Source of the DNA: Oryza sativa Japonica Group
Lineage: Eukaryota; Streptophyta; Magnoliopsida; Poales; Poaceae
Direction: 5' to 3'
NCBI RefSeq assembly: GCF_034140825.1
Contig: NC_089037.1
Span: 10,366,001 to 10,430,000 of the forward strand
DNA length: 64,000 bases
Within the stretch, counting starts at the first letter, position 1. Each line of letters starts with the position of its first letter. Below, one piece after another: positions 20,983 through 33,000 of the stretch. A program made the position numbers and the translations under genes. Below the pieces are notes generated by a model. The model worked only from the letters and a program-made list of their open reading frames with translations, had not been told where the DNA came from and ran no database searches.

Positions 20983-23645
20983 CGCCGGAGATACTCCGCT
21001 CTCTTCCGCTGCCGAATCTCCCTCTTCTCTGAGGGCAAATTGGCAGCAGAATGATGCGAATGGAGTAGAAACAAGATCTCGCCACTGACTTCTGCTTTGG
21101 CAGACTAAACCAAATGGACGAAACAAGTAGAATTTTTTTCCCGGACTTCTTGGCTCTTGATCTACCACTACCACCACCACACAAGAGTAGTAAACCCACT
21201 GAAAAAGAGTGTTAAACTAAGGGAAAAGATGTAGATCGAGTATCAAGAGAAACAGCTTAAAAATTGCTGTTTCCTTGGTTGGGCTAGCTTGTAGGAGAAT
21301 CTCAGGGTGGCATGGAACGGTTTCTTTTTATTTTCTGATATTCTTTTGTGATGTTTCCTCTACATAATATAACTAGTATAGTTCTTGGTTCCAACTTAAC
21401 TTCTCAGCTCAAATGAGGGAGAAGAAGAAGAAGAAGAAAGGAGGCAAACAAGGAGAGGAGAGGTGGCCAAAAAACTGATGCCGTCTTTTGTAGTAGTACG
21501 AGCTAGGCCCTGGTCCATCCGTCCATGACAGGAAGAGAGAGAGAGAGAGAGGGAGAGAGAGAGAGAGAGAGAGAGCAGTGGAACATGCATCGTGGAGATG
21601 GAGAGAGGGTGGGGCTGGTGCCTTGTGATTAATTTATGGAGGGGTTTGGTGAGTTCATGTGATCTTGCTGCAATTGACAGGCGCAGGAAAATGAATTAAG
21701 GATGCCGTGCAAATGGCTTTGCAATCTGCCACACACACACTCTCTCTCTCTATGGCTGTATGTATGGATGGACCATGCACACTGCATACACACGCTGTAA
21801 GATGGAATTTATGGTCCAAAGTGTGAAGGAATGGTCACCCTCACGTTTTCCTTTCTCTGCTTCCATTGAGGTGGAGCTTCTTCCGTTGCATCTGCACTAA
21901 TAAATATAGCCTGTAAAAAGGTTGTAGGGCAACTAAGCAACCGTCATGGAGTTATGATGGAAGGATATATATTCTTCAGAGTTCAGAGTAGTGGTAGCAG
22001 CAATTTATTTTCTTCAGATTGAGATCTTTACCCTTACCTCAATGAAACAATGACAGCAGTAAATCTGTAAAAACACAGTGAAGTCATGAAGAACAGTGCA
22101 GGCACAGGACATGGTAAAATTCCCTTCACATCGGTCATTTTGATGCTTTATGGTATCACGAGAAAGGAAAGCTTCCTCTGAATCTCTGCCGTTTGCTGCT
22201 TTGTCCATCGATGGCCTACCAGGGATGGCAGATATTATAGAAGAAAAAAAAATGCTCAGCTCGGGGGGTAAACAACACGACATTTCAAGATCTTTTGGTA
22301 TCCTTCTCTGCAGTACAAATGTCACGTTGCTTGCGAGTTTCCATTGATGGCTGATGTACCACACTGGAGAAGAACAGAAATGCGGTCATGGAGATCTCAT
22401 TGTCCGTGTTGCTTGCTGCTTATGGAAAGCTATAATTGACGAGCGCCCTGTTGAGCTGCATCTGCATTACTAGTCTCATCAATTTTTATAGCAAAGATTC
22501 CATTCATGATACTGTTAGGTTGCAAAAGCACTGGTACTCCATCCATCCATTGCTTATCCACTATAGCTTGAGATAACATGCAAAATCTCCTATGAAAACA
22601 AAAAACTAGTACTAACAATCTTTCAGCTGGAAATTTCTCTCTCGAGATTAATATTTATCCACCCTAATGGCGCCGCCAAGCACTGTTTAAGCACGCTATC
22701 ACACACACTGATACACTGAACCTGAATAATCTGAATCAAGGTGACCATCTATTTCATTGTACAGCCACGCTGCCGTTTGCTTGCTTATTACCGGGATCGG
22801 CGCCGGCCGCTTCGATTTGACGCGGATCAACATATGAAATGCGGCCGGTTTTGACCATGTACGACAGACAGAGATCAGTTTTATCGGTGGAGATGCCCGT
22901 ATATGTTCAGACTTCAGAGACATTTCCTTTCACCTGTCCATTCGCCTCGGGCCAAACACGAGAAAACCCCAACCGAATCACAGCGTGTCGGCGATCTGAT
23001 TGATTTGATTTGGCTCTCGTCGTCTTCGCACGCACAGGGCACAGCACAGCACCGGAATGCCGGATCATTCAGCCATTCACGACACCAACCTTCTCCACTG
23101 CACTGCACCGTGTGTGCGTGTTAGGATTAAGCGAGCTAATAAATCCGGGCTTTGCGGGGTTTGCTAATAGCCGGGGGTGGTGTGTGTGCGTTTGATGGGT
23201 CGGTTTCATTTTTGTGTCCTTGTGGACTGGTGACTACTCGCTGTTGGATACTACCTAATCCTATAGGCTCTCTTATCACTGTCCGCTTGGCCTTACGTGA
23301 GGAGACGGGTAGCGAGACGCCAAATTTTGTCACCCGGAGACATATATATACGCTGGGAATGAAGGGTTCTCTATGGAACAAACGCTACCGGCAATTGGGG
23401 TTCTGTCTCGGCTCATCCTGGATGGTCACACCTCTATTATCTGTAGACTCTAGATACCCTGGTGGGAGAGATACTGTTAAAACACTAGAATTATGTATTT
23501 ATGTGGTTCTTTTTTTTCTCTATATAGCTAATGGGAGTAGCTGATCAACATAACAGATGGTATTGACTCCCCACAACTAATTAATTAAGGCTAATAATGC
23601 TAAGCATCTAAATACTCCTCCCAAAAATTTCGCATGAGCTTATAT
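20983..23645. other. Promoter side of the kinase gene and spacer
   Basis: Contains a GA microsatellite at 21534-21575 and CT-rich tracts near 21740, typical of grass promoters. Open frames at 22903-23195 and 23152-23544 lack splice context or recognisable homology. No RNA gene was seen. Confidence 0.5.
21534..21575. repeat. (GA)n microsatellite upstream of the kinase gene
   Basis: About 42 bp of GA repeat with one interruption, roughly 550 bp upstream of the kinase start codon. Confidence 0.9.
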
Positions 23646-24185
23646 CACTACTACCGAAAACGTCATCGGTGTCGGTTTTTCCAACCGACACTAAAAAGAT
23701 GGCAATGATGACCCTAGGTCAAAGGTGCCGGTTGAAGACCCGACACCTTTGAGGCGCACACAAGCCAAAAAAGAATGGCTCGACACATTGAGTCATCAAG
23801 CTGATCCCAAATCATACCCCAAATACCAAAATGTTGTCTCAAATCCATGAACACATCAATAATCCCCTAAAAAAAACACGAATATTTCATATGTGTCGTT
23901 TTTTAATTAACCGATACATATAATATATAATATGCGTTTTTTTTAAAAAAACAGCACCTATATTATTGGTGTCGGCTTTTTTATATAACCAACACCTACA
24001 ATCACTTAAAGATGTCTTTGTTTTTTATTTTCAACATGTTGAGATGGAAAAAACACTAAAGATGTCGGTTTTAGTTGTTTCGACACCTATAGCACCGACC
24101 TATATGTGTCTTTCTGTATATAACGAGATAGAGGAGAGAAAAAAAACATACAGAGTAAAAAGGCACTCCTCATACAAGGGATAAT
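23646..24185. mobile_element. CACTA-type transposon end with subterminal repeats
   Basis: Begins CACTACTACCGAAAACGTCA and is followed by repeated, often inverted, motifs of the GTGTCGGTTTTT type (for example near 23669, 23897, 23969 and 24067). Clustered subterminal repeats inside a CACTA terminus are characteristic of En/Spm-like elements. The opposite terminus was not found, so this is a fragment or one-ended remnant. The right limit is approximate. Confidence 0.55.
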
Positions 24186-24730
24186 CAACACACAAACTTT
24201 AAGAAAAAAGAGAAATAAAGAATGGATTGAACAAATAAGTAAAATAAAATTGTTGAGATTAATGTGTTAGAGATAGTGTGTACTATACTTGTTCCGTAAA
24301 AGAAAAAACACCTACTATGAGATAGTATGAGATGTATTGTGAAGTATCTATATTATCTCTGAGCTTAAATAGATAAAATTAGAAATGACATGCAATTACC
24401 TTTTGTATGAACTCGCTCTTCATCACCGTGTTCTTTCATTCATTTCGAATAGTCACTGCACCAAATAATAAACGGAAGAGGACCAGCAGCCGTTGATCGA
24501 TCAGAGGAAGAGAGGACACGTCGCCACGCGCGAGGACGCGAGGACGGTGATCCATGTGCGCCGCGCGCGCGGCAAGGGCATGTGACGCGAGCCACGCCGA
24601 GCACCCGATCCGGACGGCACGAGGTTGGTGGCGGCGCGGCCGCTCGGCTCAGCCGCCGTCCGATCCGTCCGATCCCTCTCCCTCGATCGAGAGCTGGCGT
24701 CCCCTGGTGGTCTGATGCGTGGAGTACTTA
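24186..24730. other. Spacer with a GC-rich island
   Basis: The island at 24480-24720 has CGCG-rich composition and short frames on both strands without recognisable products. Confidence 0.4.
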
Positions 24731-24984
24731 GGCTGTGTTTGAGGGAGAGGGGATTAAGAAAATTAGAAAGATACGCAAAACGAGGTGAGTCATTAGTATA
24801 TAATTAATTAAGTATTAACTATTTTAAATTTTAAAAATGGACTAATATGATTTTTTAAAACAACTTTCATATAGAAATTTTTTGCAAAAAATACACCGTT
24901 TAGTAGTTTGAAAAGCGTACACGTGGAAAATAAGTGACAGTATCTCCAATCTCTCCCCAATCTCCTTTAAAAAAGAACGCACCC
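24731..24984. mobile_element. Tourist-like MITE, 254 bp
   Basis: Starts GGCTGTGTTTGAGG and ends AAAAAAGAACGCACCC, with a TTA target duplication on both sides (24728-24730 and 24985-24987). It belongs to the same broad group as 4759-4993 and 37670-37913. Confidence 0.8.
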
Positions 24985-25458
24985 TTACTAGTTAAGAGGC
25001 ATGGGCGATGATCTACTTGTATAGAGTTGTAGTTAACGAACGAACTAACCAACTAACCAAGGCACTGCTCCATCATCTCATCTGTCCGGGTGTCCACAGC
25101 GCCTGCTAGATTCGGTTTGCCTTTCTTTTCCATCCTCCTCGCGGTTTCCTAGGCCCAACCCAATAATCAAGCGCCTCGTCCCGTCCCGTCCGTACAGCTC
25201 CGCCTGCGAGGACCACATGCCGCGCCCCAGCGCGCCTGTGGTTGGCAAAAAGATCTCTCCGCCATGTGGAGAGTGGAGCTCGAGTTTAGCGTGCAGCATC
25301 CAGCATGCCGACCGGTGGCGAGTCGGCGACACGGCTCACACGAGTACTGTACTACTACGATGATCTTCGTGGGTTCCAAAATAGTCTATTTCACCTCCTT
25401 CCTCCTCTCTTACCTTGGCCGAATCGTATCCCACATCCATAAAACGAGGTATAACTCC
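24985..25458. other. Spacer without a convincing gene
   Basis: Moderately GC-rich sequence with short frames on both strands. The right end contains the left copy of the MULE target duplication (25450-25458). Confidence 0.5.
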
Positions 25459-26220
25459 CGGAAAGGCTAATAGGCGATCGCCCGCCAGGCAGTGGGGGTA
25501 GCGATCAATTCGCTCCCCCCCTCCCTCTCTCTCCCTCCACCTGGTTTCCTTTTTTGGCACCGCATTACTTTCCTATTTTATCAAGTTTATGCACCTCAAG
25601 TTTACACATTTAGAGACCCAAAGTTTATAAGTCAAAAGTTTATATATCCGATTCAAATTTGAATTTGAATTCAAATATTTTTTATATATAGTATTTCTAT
25701 ACATCTAAAGTTTATAGACCTAAAGTTTATAAGTCAAAAGTTTATATTCCGATTCAAATTTGAATTTGAATTCAAATATTTTTTATATATAGTATTTCTA
25801 TACATCTAAAATTTATAGATCTAAAGTTTATATACCCGTTTCAAATTTGAATTTGAATTCAAATAATAGTTTATAGACCCAAAGTTTATAAATAAAAAGT
25901 TTACATACCTGTTTCAAATTTGAATTTAAATTCAAATATTATTTTATAGACCCAAAGGTTATAGGTCAAAAGTTTATATACCCGTTTCAAATTTGAATTT
26001 GAATTCAAATTCAAATATTAGTTTATAGACCCAAAGTATATAAGTAAAAAGTTTACATACCCGTTTTCAAATTTAAATTTGAATTCTAATTTTTATGGTG
26101 TAGTAGAAAAAGAAGAAGGGGAGGAGAAAGGGGGAAAGGAGGTAATGTGTACAGGAGGAGGGGGGGGCGGGTGATCGCTGGGGAGGGGAGGGAGCGATCA
26201 CCCGCCCATTAGGACTCCCC
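25459..26220. mobile_element. Non-autonomous Mutator-like element with perfect 9-bp target duplication
   Basis: The 9-bp sequence TATAACTCC is present at 25450-25458 and again at 26221-26229. Between the copies lies a 762-bp element whose ends are diverged inverted repeats containing CTAATAGGCGATCGCC (left) and, reversed, CTAATGGGCGGGTGATCGC (right). The interior is an AT-rich tandem array of TTATAGACCCAAAGTTTATA and AAATTTGAATTTGAATTCAA motifs. A 9-bp duplication is the hallmark of Mutator-like transposition. There is no transposase. Confidence 0.88.
25590..26090. repeat. AT-rich tandem array inside the MULE
   Basis: About six diverged units of 70-110 bp, each with an AAAGTTTATA block and a near-palindromic AAATTTGAATTTGAATTCAA block. 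Non-coding. Confidence 0.85.
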
Positions 26221-26243
26221 TATAACTCCTCCCCAAACATTAA

Positions 26244-26612
26244 GGGGTGTTTAGATGGGGCTAAAACATTTTAGTCCATGTCACATCGGATGTGTAGACA
26301 CTAATTTAGAGTATTAAACATAGACTAATAAAAAACTAATTTTATAAATGAGAACTAATTTGCGAGACGATTTTTTAAGCCTAATTAATACATAATTAGC
26401 AAATGTTTACTGTAGCATCACATAGGTTAATCATGGATTAATTAGGCTCAATAAATTCTTCTCGCGAATTAGTCCAAGGTTATGGAATGGGTTTTGTAAT
26501 TAATCTATACTTAATACTCTAAATTAGTGTCCAAACATCCGATGTGACAGGGACTAAATTTTATCCGATGTGACATGGACTAAATTTTAGTCCCTAGTTT
26601 CCAAACACCCCC
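26244..26612. mobile_element. Tourist-like MITE, 369 bp, 23 bp from the MULE
   Basis: Starts GGGGTGTTTAGATGGGGCTA and ends with the mirrored TAGTTTCCAAACACCCCC. The flanks are TAA and TAG, an imperfect 3-bp duplication. Internal inverted arms carry CACATCGGATGT and AATTAGGCTCAATAAATTC. This structure is common in grass genomes. Confidence 0.8.
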
Positions 26613-27884
26613 TAGAGACCGTTGCAAATTCACTTCTCTTGTGTTTTTAAAAGTGGGTTTCTGCTGATGTGGCAAAACATATGCAGTGGATCCTACATGT
26701 CAGTTTCATTACTTTTCTCCTCTCCTCTCCTCTCTCCTTGCAAGCAACTACGGAGGCGAGACAAGCCGGAGGACACCACCAGCAGTGGCAAAGTGGCGCG
26801 AGTCAGGGCCACCGTAAGGACTGGCGCAAATGGAGGGGACCCTATGGCCAACAGCGGAATGCAAAAGTTGATGACTATGATAGGAAGATAGACCTGGTCA
26901 GACAGCCAGACAAAAACATGGGCAACGACGGCCTCACATCCACATAAGGGGTTGAGACAGAAAGGTGACAAGTCGTCGAGGCGGCATCGAGGCGGTGTCG
27001 AAAGTCAGTGCGATGGTCGCAGTAGCCTAGTGCCTTACGTAAATGGAGCTTGGGCTCACACAATGGATGCGAAGGGGATATAGGAAGAGGGTGAGGAGCT
27101 GGAGTAGGAGGCCGGCCGTCGCTGGGCTCAACCCTTCTTCTTCCACGCTGCGTACTGGTCGCGATCTCCTCTCTCCTGAGCAGTGGCTGCACCAGCCCAG
27201 TGGTCATCGAGCTCGCAGTGATGCAGACGAAGCTTGGGCTCCCACAATGGAGATGGAGGGGAGCAATGCGGGCGTCGTCACCGAGCTCCCAAGCGGCGTG
27301 GGCAGCGGTGCCATCACCAAGCTCAACGATGCGACCTCAACGAGCACGCGAGGGGAGCGAGGGGTAGGAGCGGTCGGGAATGACTCAAGATCTATCCACC
27401 GCCACTCAACAAGGCATTACCGCCAAGATTTCTTGGTAAAGAGGAGCCGCCGCCGCCGCCACCACGGCCGCCTTGTTCTTCTCACGCCAACCGCCGCCCT
27501 TTCCCTGTCGGTCGCTGGCTTGGATAGCACGAGGAAAAGGAGATGGAGAAATGGAGGATGAGGAGGAGGCTAGAGGAAGAAGATAGAATTCTTGATTGGT
27601 GGCCCCCACATGGGGCCTACCTTTTTTTTTTACCTTATCACGTGGGATGAAGACTTAGTCAACACACCATGTAAGCTAAAACTTGGCTCAATACTGTCCG
27701 GGGAGAATATTTGCATTAGTTTTCGAAGTTGGCTTATACCAGGTTTTATAGTTAAGGATCAGATCCGATCAACGGCAAAAAAGGAGGGAGGCAAATAGAG
27801 TTATACCAAAATATATGCATGGGTCTCGGAGCTAAGCCCAGCGGACCAATTCCTCCCGAGGATACCGAGATGGGCTTCATATCA
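26613..27884. other. Spacer with decayed coding-like sequence
   Basis: GC-rich stretches with frames of up to 172 codons on the plus strand (27043-27561) and shorter ones around it. None shows a recognisable domain, splice sites or consistent codon bias, and both strands are open over the same bases. The surrounding text has motifs such as CACGTGGGATGAAGAC that recur in the Pack-MULE terminal region, so this may be an older, decayed element. Confidence 0.35.
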
Positions 27885-28415
27885 GCGTAGAAAGGAATAA
27901 GTTCATCTAAGGTCTCTTAATTTTACACCGAATCCGATTTTCGTCCTTAAACCCCAAAACCATATACAAACGGTCCCTGAATTGTTAAAACTGGGGCAAA
28001 CGAGGTCCCTCAGTGGTTTGGAAGGCGGTTTTGGCTGATGTGGCGCCTACGTGGATGGTTTGACTAGGTCTCCGTCTCACGTGGCATTGACATGGCGCTG
28101 ACGCGACGTAGACGGGGCAATTATATCTCAGAAAAATAATAAAATCCGTGGGCCCACATGTCATCCTCACACCCGCTTTCTTCCCTCTCCCTTTTCTTTA
28201 TCTTCTTCTCGTAGGCGAGCGAGGCTGCGAGGCGGCGACCTCGGCAACCTCACCGCTGCCGCCGCCGCCGCCTCAGCTGCCAGGCTCCTCCCTCGCCGGA
28301 CCACCGCCTCCATCCTCCTCCCCCTGCGCCGCCTCTGCGCCGACGCAGCAGCCAGCACGAAGCGGTAGAGCTCGTTGCGGCGGCGCTCCGCACGGAATTC
28401 CGGCCGCCGCTCGTG

Positions 28416-28589
28416 GCTTGTGGCGAAGAGGCGGAGCACGGCGTCGGGAGGGGAGAGTGCGGCGTAGGCGGCGAGAAGGCGAGTCGCCGCAAAGGCGTCG
28501 TCGGCGAGGCGGCCGGAGACGAGCATGGCGGCGTGGACGACGGCGAGCTCACGCGGGGTCGTGCAACGGTCGGCCAGGAGGGACAGGTT
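28416..28589 (-). pseudogene. Captured PPR-protein-like fragment inside the Pack-MULE
   Basis: Part of an open frame at 28167-28700. The segment with LLADRCTTPRELAVVHAAML followed by VSGRLADDAFAATRLLAAYA matches the typical N-terminal region of plant PLS-class pentatricopeptide proteins (a leucine-rich CxTxxELxxVHAxxxVSG pattern). Beyond about 28416 the similarity fades into arginine-rich sequence. No full repeat array remains, so it is a fragment acquired by the transposon, not a working PPR gene. Confidence 0.5.
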
Positions 28590-28989
28590 CGGCCGGCGCC
28601 GGACGCCGCTGCGGGGGAGGTGGGCGTTGATGACTCCGCTCGCCCGCCGCCGCGCCCCTCTGCTCCGTGTCCCGGAGCCGCCGCCGTCCCTGCGCCTCAC
28701 TCCCTCCCGGGCACGCGCGTATGGGAAAGGGGAAGAGGAACGAAGGAGCTAAAGCCGTGGCGAGCCACGAGCTCGTGTTGTCCCGTCGCTTCACCAAAGC
28801 CGGCGTTGTCGCTTCCCCATCACCGACGGCCTCCCGGAGCCGAGAGCAGAGGGCGACGCCGAGGTGGAGGACAACGCCGGAAGGGACACCAGAACCCGAT
28901 TGTTTTGCACCACGACCAAAATCATGCAGCAACCAATCAAGAGAAACAAATTAATCAGGATATGGTGAACATTTGAAAAAAATAAAATA

Positions 28990-29290
28990 AAATTCATGTC
29001 GCGGGTGCACTGCACCAGAGCGTACACCATCGTGCGCGGTAGCGTTCAGCAGCGCCGCGACGTGCTCCCGGAACCTGCCGGCGACGGAGGCATCCACCAC
29101 GTTGGTGTTTGTTCAGCGGCCACTCCGGCTTGTTGCCGTACCCGGAGACGAAGTCCACGTCGGAGAACAGGAGCTGGAAGCGGTCGTAGTAGAGCGTGAC
29201 GTTCTTGCGGAGCTCGCAGAGCGGCCTGTTCATCCTGTTCATGGCGGCGTCGAACGTGTCCCTGATGTAGCCGACGCAGAGGAAGAAAAG
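28990..29290 (-). pseudogene. Captured coding-like fragment of uncertain family
   Basis: On the minus strand, an open segment with DTFDAAMNRMNRPLCELRKN and then SDVDFVSGYGNKPEW has normal protein composition and GC-rich codon use. The SDVDF...GxxKPEW pattern is weakly reminiscent of plant BAHD acyltransferases, but I am not confident. The next frame, reading AGRFREHVAALLNAT, appears to continue the same source protein, so the fragment is probably disrupted. Confidence 0.3.
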
Positions 29291-29633
29291 AGAGGGGAGA
29301 GGAAGAATGGAGAAGTGAGGATGACATGTGGGGCCTACGTGGCCCCCACCATTTTGTAGTTATTTTTTTTTGTGTAGCTGACATGTGGGCCCACTGTTTT
29401 TAATTTTTCCAAGATATAATTGCTACGTCAGCACCACGTGGGATGAAGACCTAGTCAAACCAGCTACATAGGCGCCACGTCAGCCAAAACCGCCTTCCAA
29501 ACCGCCGAGGGACCTTGTATGCACCGGTTTTGACAGTTCAGGGACATGTTGTATCTGGTTTTGGGGTTCAAGGATGAAAATCGGATTCGGTGTAAAATTA
29601 AGGGACCTTAGATGAACTTATTCCGCGTAGAAA

Positions 29634-30013
29634 ACATGAGGTCCAGTAGACCGGGCCCCGCGTGCACCGAATCGCTGGTGTCGTAGACCGTACGCTGGTC
29701 GCACGACGGCTTCCGTCTCGGCGCGGCGGGCCCGCGATGCGCAGGTGTGCGTGTCAACACCATCGGTGAACTACTGGACCAGCACCATCCGGTACGAGGC
29801 CTCGTCGCGTCGGTCGACGACGCGGCATCGGCATTCGGCACACCACACCTCCTCCACTTCTCTCGTCTTCCTTCCTTCCTCCCCCACCACGCCACCGATC
29901 TGACGAGGAGGAGGAGGAGGACGGGAGGCTTCCTCGCCACGCCGCCCTCGCCGCCGGCCACCTCCGCCTCGCCGGAGGAGCGGATCGCCGACGCCGCCGC
30001 CGCCGCCGCCGCC
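29634..30013 (+). promoter_or_regulatory. Promoter and 5' untranslated region of the Rab3GAP gene
   Basis: GC-rich, CpG-rich sequence directly 3' of the Pack-MULE target duplication. The frame is open from 29747 to the chosen start, but the upstream part is rich in low-complexity arginine and alanine and looks untranslated. A GAG/GCC-rich leader precedes the ATG at 30014. The Pack-MULE thus ends about 390 bp upstream of the start codon. Confidence 0.5.
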
Positions 30014-33000
30014 ATGGCTTCTACTTCCGCCGCCTCCTCCTCCTCCTCCAAGTACGCGAAGCACCGGCGGATCGGGGAGGAAGAGGAGGAGGAGGAGGAG
30101 GAAGCGGGGGAGGCCGAAGAGGAGGTACGTTCGTGTATGCTGGGTGCGATTGCTGCCTGGCACGGGCAGCGAGCTCGCCGTGATCGGGTAGTGCGGGTGC
30201 GGTTGTGGGGGTTGCTCTGGTCTGACATGAATTTTTCTAGTTTGTTCGGGACTTCGTGGAATTGGGGCTTCTCTTTGATTGCTTAAGGTTGTAACAATGG
30301 GGTAACTCTCATTGGCCTGTTGGGTTACGGATTTGTTGTTATGGACTGAAGTCGATTTCTGAACTACCGGAATGCAATTTTACTCGAGTGGCAGTTAGGA
30401 CGTTTCCTGCTGAAAATTGCTTGGAGAGTCAGAAAAGCTAAGTGGATTGTACTGGTCATAAACCTGAATTTGTAATGCTAAATTACATCACAATATGTCT
30501 TTGCGTAGATGACAACTAGTACTCGGTAACTGTAGGTACCTTAGCCTCATCATTTTGTCGAGATAAACAGTGTACAATTGGTGGGCAGTGTTTAGTTTCT
30601 TCAGTTATGACTTCTTTTAACTTTAAAATCTGCAATGTGTAAGATTTATAGTTGTTGTAAATCAACATTCTGTTTCCGTCTAACCTATAGAAGTGGGCAT
30701 TTGCCTGTTGATTTACCATGTAACTGCATTTTTTCAGCTAGAGCGGTTTGACGATTTCACTATTGCTTCATCATGGGAGAGGTACTGCATTGATACATTC
30801 CAAATTTGTTTATGTTATTTAGGCTATTTAAAACTTGATTCAAAGGGCTGGTTATGTATAACTGCACTTAAAGAGTTTTTTTGGGGGCATCTAGGTTTAT
30901 ATCTGAGATAGAGGCAATTTGCCGTCAATGGCTTGCTGATGGCCCAAATATCTTGACGGTATTTCTCTCTCTCTCTCCCTCTCGATTTCATCCTCTGTAT
31001 GATTGTTTTTTAATTGGATATGTTCCTGTAGCAAAAAGGTGCAGAGAGTGTGCCTTCCTTCGATAACTTGTATGTGGTCAAACGTGAATTGAAGCATGGG
31101 AAAAGAGTTTATTGTATGGAATATCATTTCATGAAATCTGCAAAAGGTGGGAGAAAATAAGTTGATAAAGTCTTCAACAAAATTATATATGATGTTATTC
31201 TTTCCTAACATTTTCTCGTTTAACAACTTCCTCACAGTCATAAATACCTTCCTGTAGGGAAACATTCATACTGGGACGATGATACACATAGTATGCAGCT
31301 CTCTTTTGGAGTATATGAGTTTCTGGTATATTTTCTGCTATGTGGTATTGACAAGTTATCCCTGCTTCATTACTGTAATTGTAACACAAGAAAGTTAACC
31401 TGATGTGGCCTTGTTGCTTGCACGCAAGTATACTCCTCAGATGCCATGTGGCGCCTTTTTGGGTATATTGATACACTATATTGCATTATACTTTTTATTT
31501 AGCTAATGCATTGAGCTTTAGATAGAAACCATTGGAACTAGTACATAGATAGGCGGGGACTTTTTAAAAATCTGCACCAACCTCTAAGGCTCTAATGCAT
31601 CATGGAGCCCAGTAAACATGCCTAAGCTAATAAACACAAATGAAGTCATTATGCTTTTATTTGATCGCAGATTATTGCTCCCTTGAGTGCCAGTGGTGTG
31701 GTGCTTGATGATCCTGAATCAACTAAGCTTTTGAGTTCAGTAGCAATTGCTCTGTCTAATTGTGGAAGGTAAGTTTTGACTAACATATAAATTTATAACA
31801 GTGAGCAGTTTGTTGAACTAGACATATTACAGATTGTGCATATTGTTCAGCAAGTTAGATAGTATAAGTTCATCAACGATCACAGTATTTCTGTTCGCGT
31901 CTTCACGAAGCAATTGATTAGATATCATTTTGTGTTGTCAATGCTAGTCCTCTCTGGTACACCCATATTCAATCTGAAATGTCCCTTTCAAATCTCTTTG
32001 CACTTCATAACTCATTCTGGCATAAATGTTTGTTCTGAATCTGGGACTGGGAGATTCAGTCCTGCACAATATGGTTGCACTAAGCATATTATTATATGAT
32101 ATTGGTGTATTTAGTCTTCTTCAAGGAATAAGAAAATTCTGTCTATACGAGGGAATATTAATTCACACGCGTTGCATTTTTACATCTCATCAAGGCACGC
32201 TGCATGAATCTTAGTTAACAGTTAACAGGCCATTTCTTTATTTTCTAGTGAAACTATACCATTGTTTAATTTTACTGACATGAATTTTAATCTTAGCAAT
32301 TGGCCAGCCTTTGTACCAGTGCATGACCCTTCACGTAAAGCATATATAGGAATCCAAAATTTGGGAACTGTATTTACTCGAAGATTTGAAGCTGATCGTA
32401 TTGGTAGCCAGGTTCCGATACGACTCATGCATCTGGAGGGGTTACACGAGCTGTTTCTATCAAAATTTGTGAGTATTTTCTTATAACTTTTGGTGCTGTT
32501 TCTTCTCCCATAGAACTTTTTAAGACAGCAGATAAAATCTGTGTACAATGAATGGTTAATTACCTATGTTTCAATATATTCTGCTTATAGCTTTTATAAT
32601 CTAGTTTGAAAATGTAAGATGTGCATGGAATTTAGTTACCTATTCTCCCATTAACCCTCATTTACCATCCCCTCTTATCCCCTACATTAGTACTGGGACA
32701 TGAGTCATTTCCTTTACCACTTTCTTGTTCTATAACCTCCTTAATCCGCAGGCATAGTTAAAATACTCCTTGTTAATCAAATGGAAGGAATATCGTGGAA
32801 ACAAACTTTATTTACATTTGCTACCACATTATCTTTTGAACCTCACAATTGAGATACATAGTGTTTGAACTTCAAACTGGATCGTGCACTAGATCTTTTG
32901 AAATCTGAAAGGTTTGCCTCATTTTTAATCAGCAGAAGTATTCAACCTTTTCAAAGAAAAAATATCTGCATATGATGGACATACAAAAAAAGTAGAGAGG

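Larger units (their letters stand above)
27894..29624. mobile_element. Pack-MULE: Mutator-like element carrying captured gene fragments
   Basis: The 9-bp sequence GCGTAGAAA lies at 27885-27893 and 29625-29633. Between the copies, the ends are long inverted repeats (about 250 bp) starting GGAATAAGTTCATCTAAGG. They contain CCGAATCCGATTTTC and GCGCC next to ACGT-rich motifs. The 1.2-kb interior is GC-rich and gene-like and has no transposase. It includes a PPR-protein-like segment (28416-28589, minus) and a second coding-like segment (about 29000-29280, minus). Long inverted repeats, a 9-bp duplication and host-like cargo define the Pack-MULE class known from rice. The good TIR match and perfect duplication suggest a fairly recent insertion. 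Confidence 0.9.

Noticed and set aside
20605-21054. 149-codon plus-strand frame
   Set aside because: It is the antisense shadow of the GC-rich kinase exon 1, which has the supported splice structure and homology.
23152-23544. 130-codon plus-strand frame in the kinase-to-CACTA spacer
   Set aside because: No homology recognised and codon use does not match neighbouring genes.
24200-24290. Right end of the CACTA element at a TAGTG near 24273
   Set aside because: The sequence before it does not mirror the left terminus, and no 3-bp target duplication is seen.
27043-27561. 172-codon plus-strand frame
   Set aside because: No recognisable domain, no splice or promoter context, and all frames are open in this GC-rich stretch.
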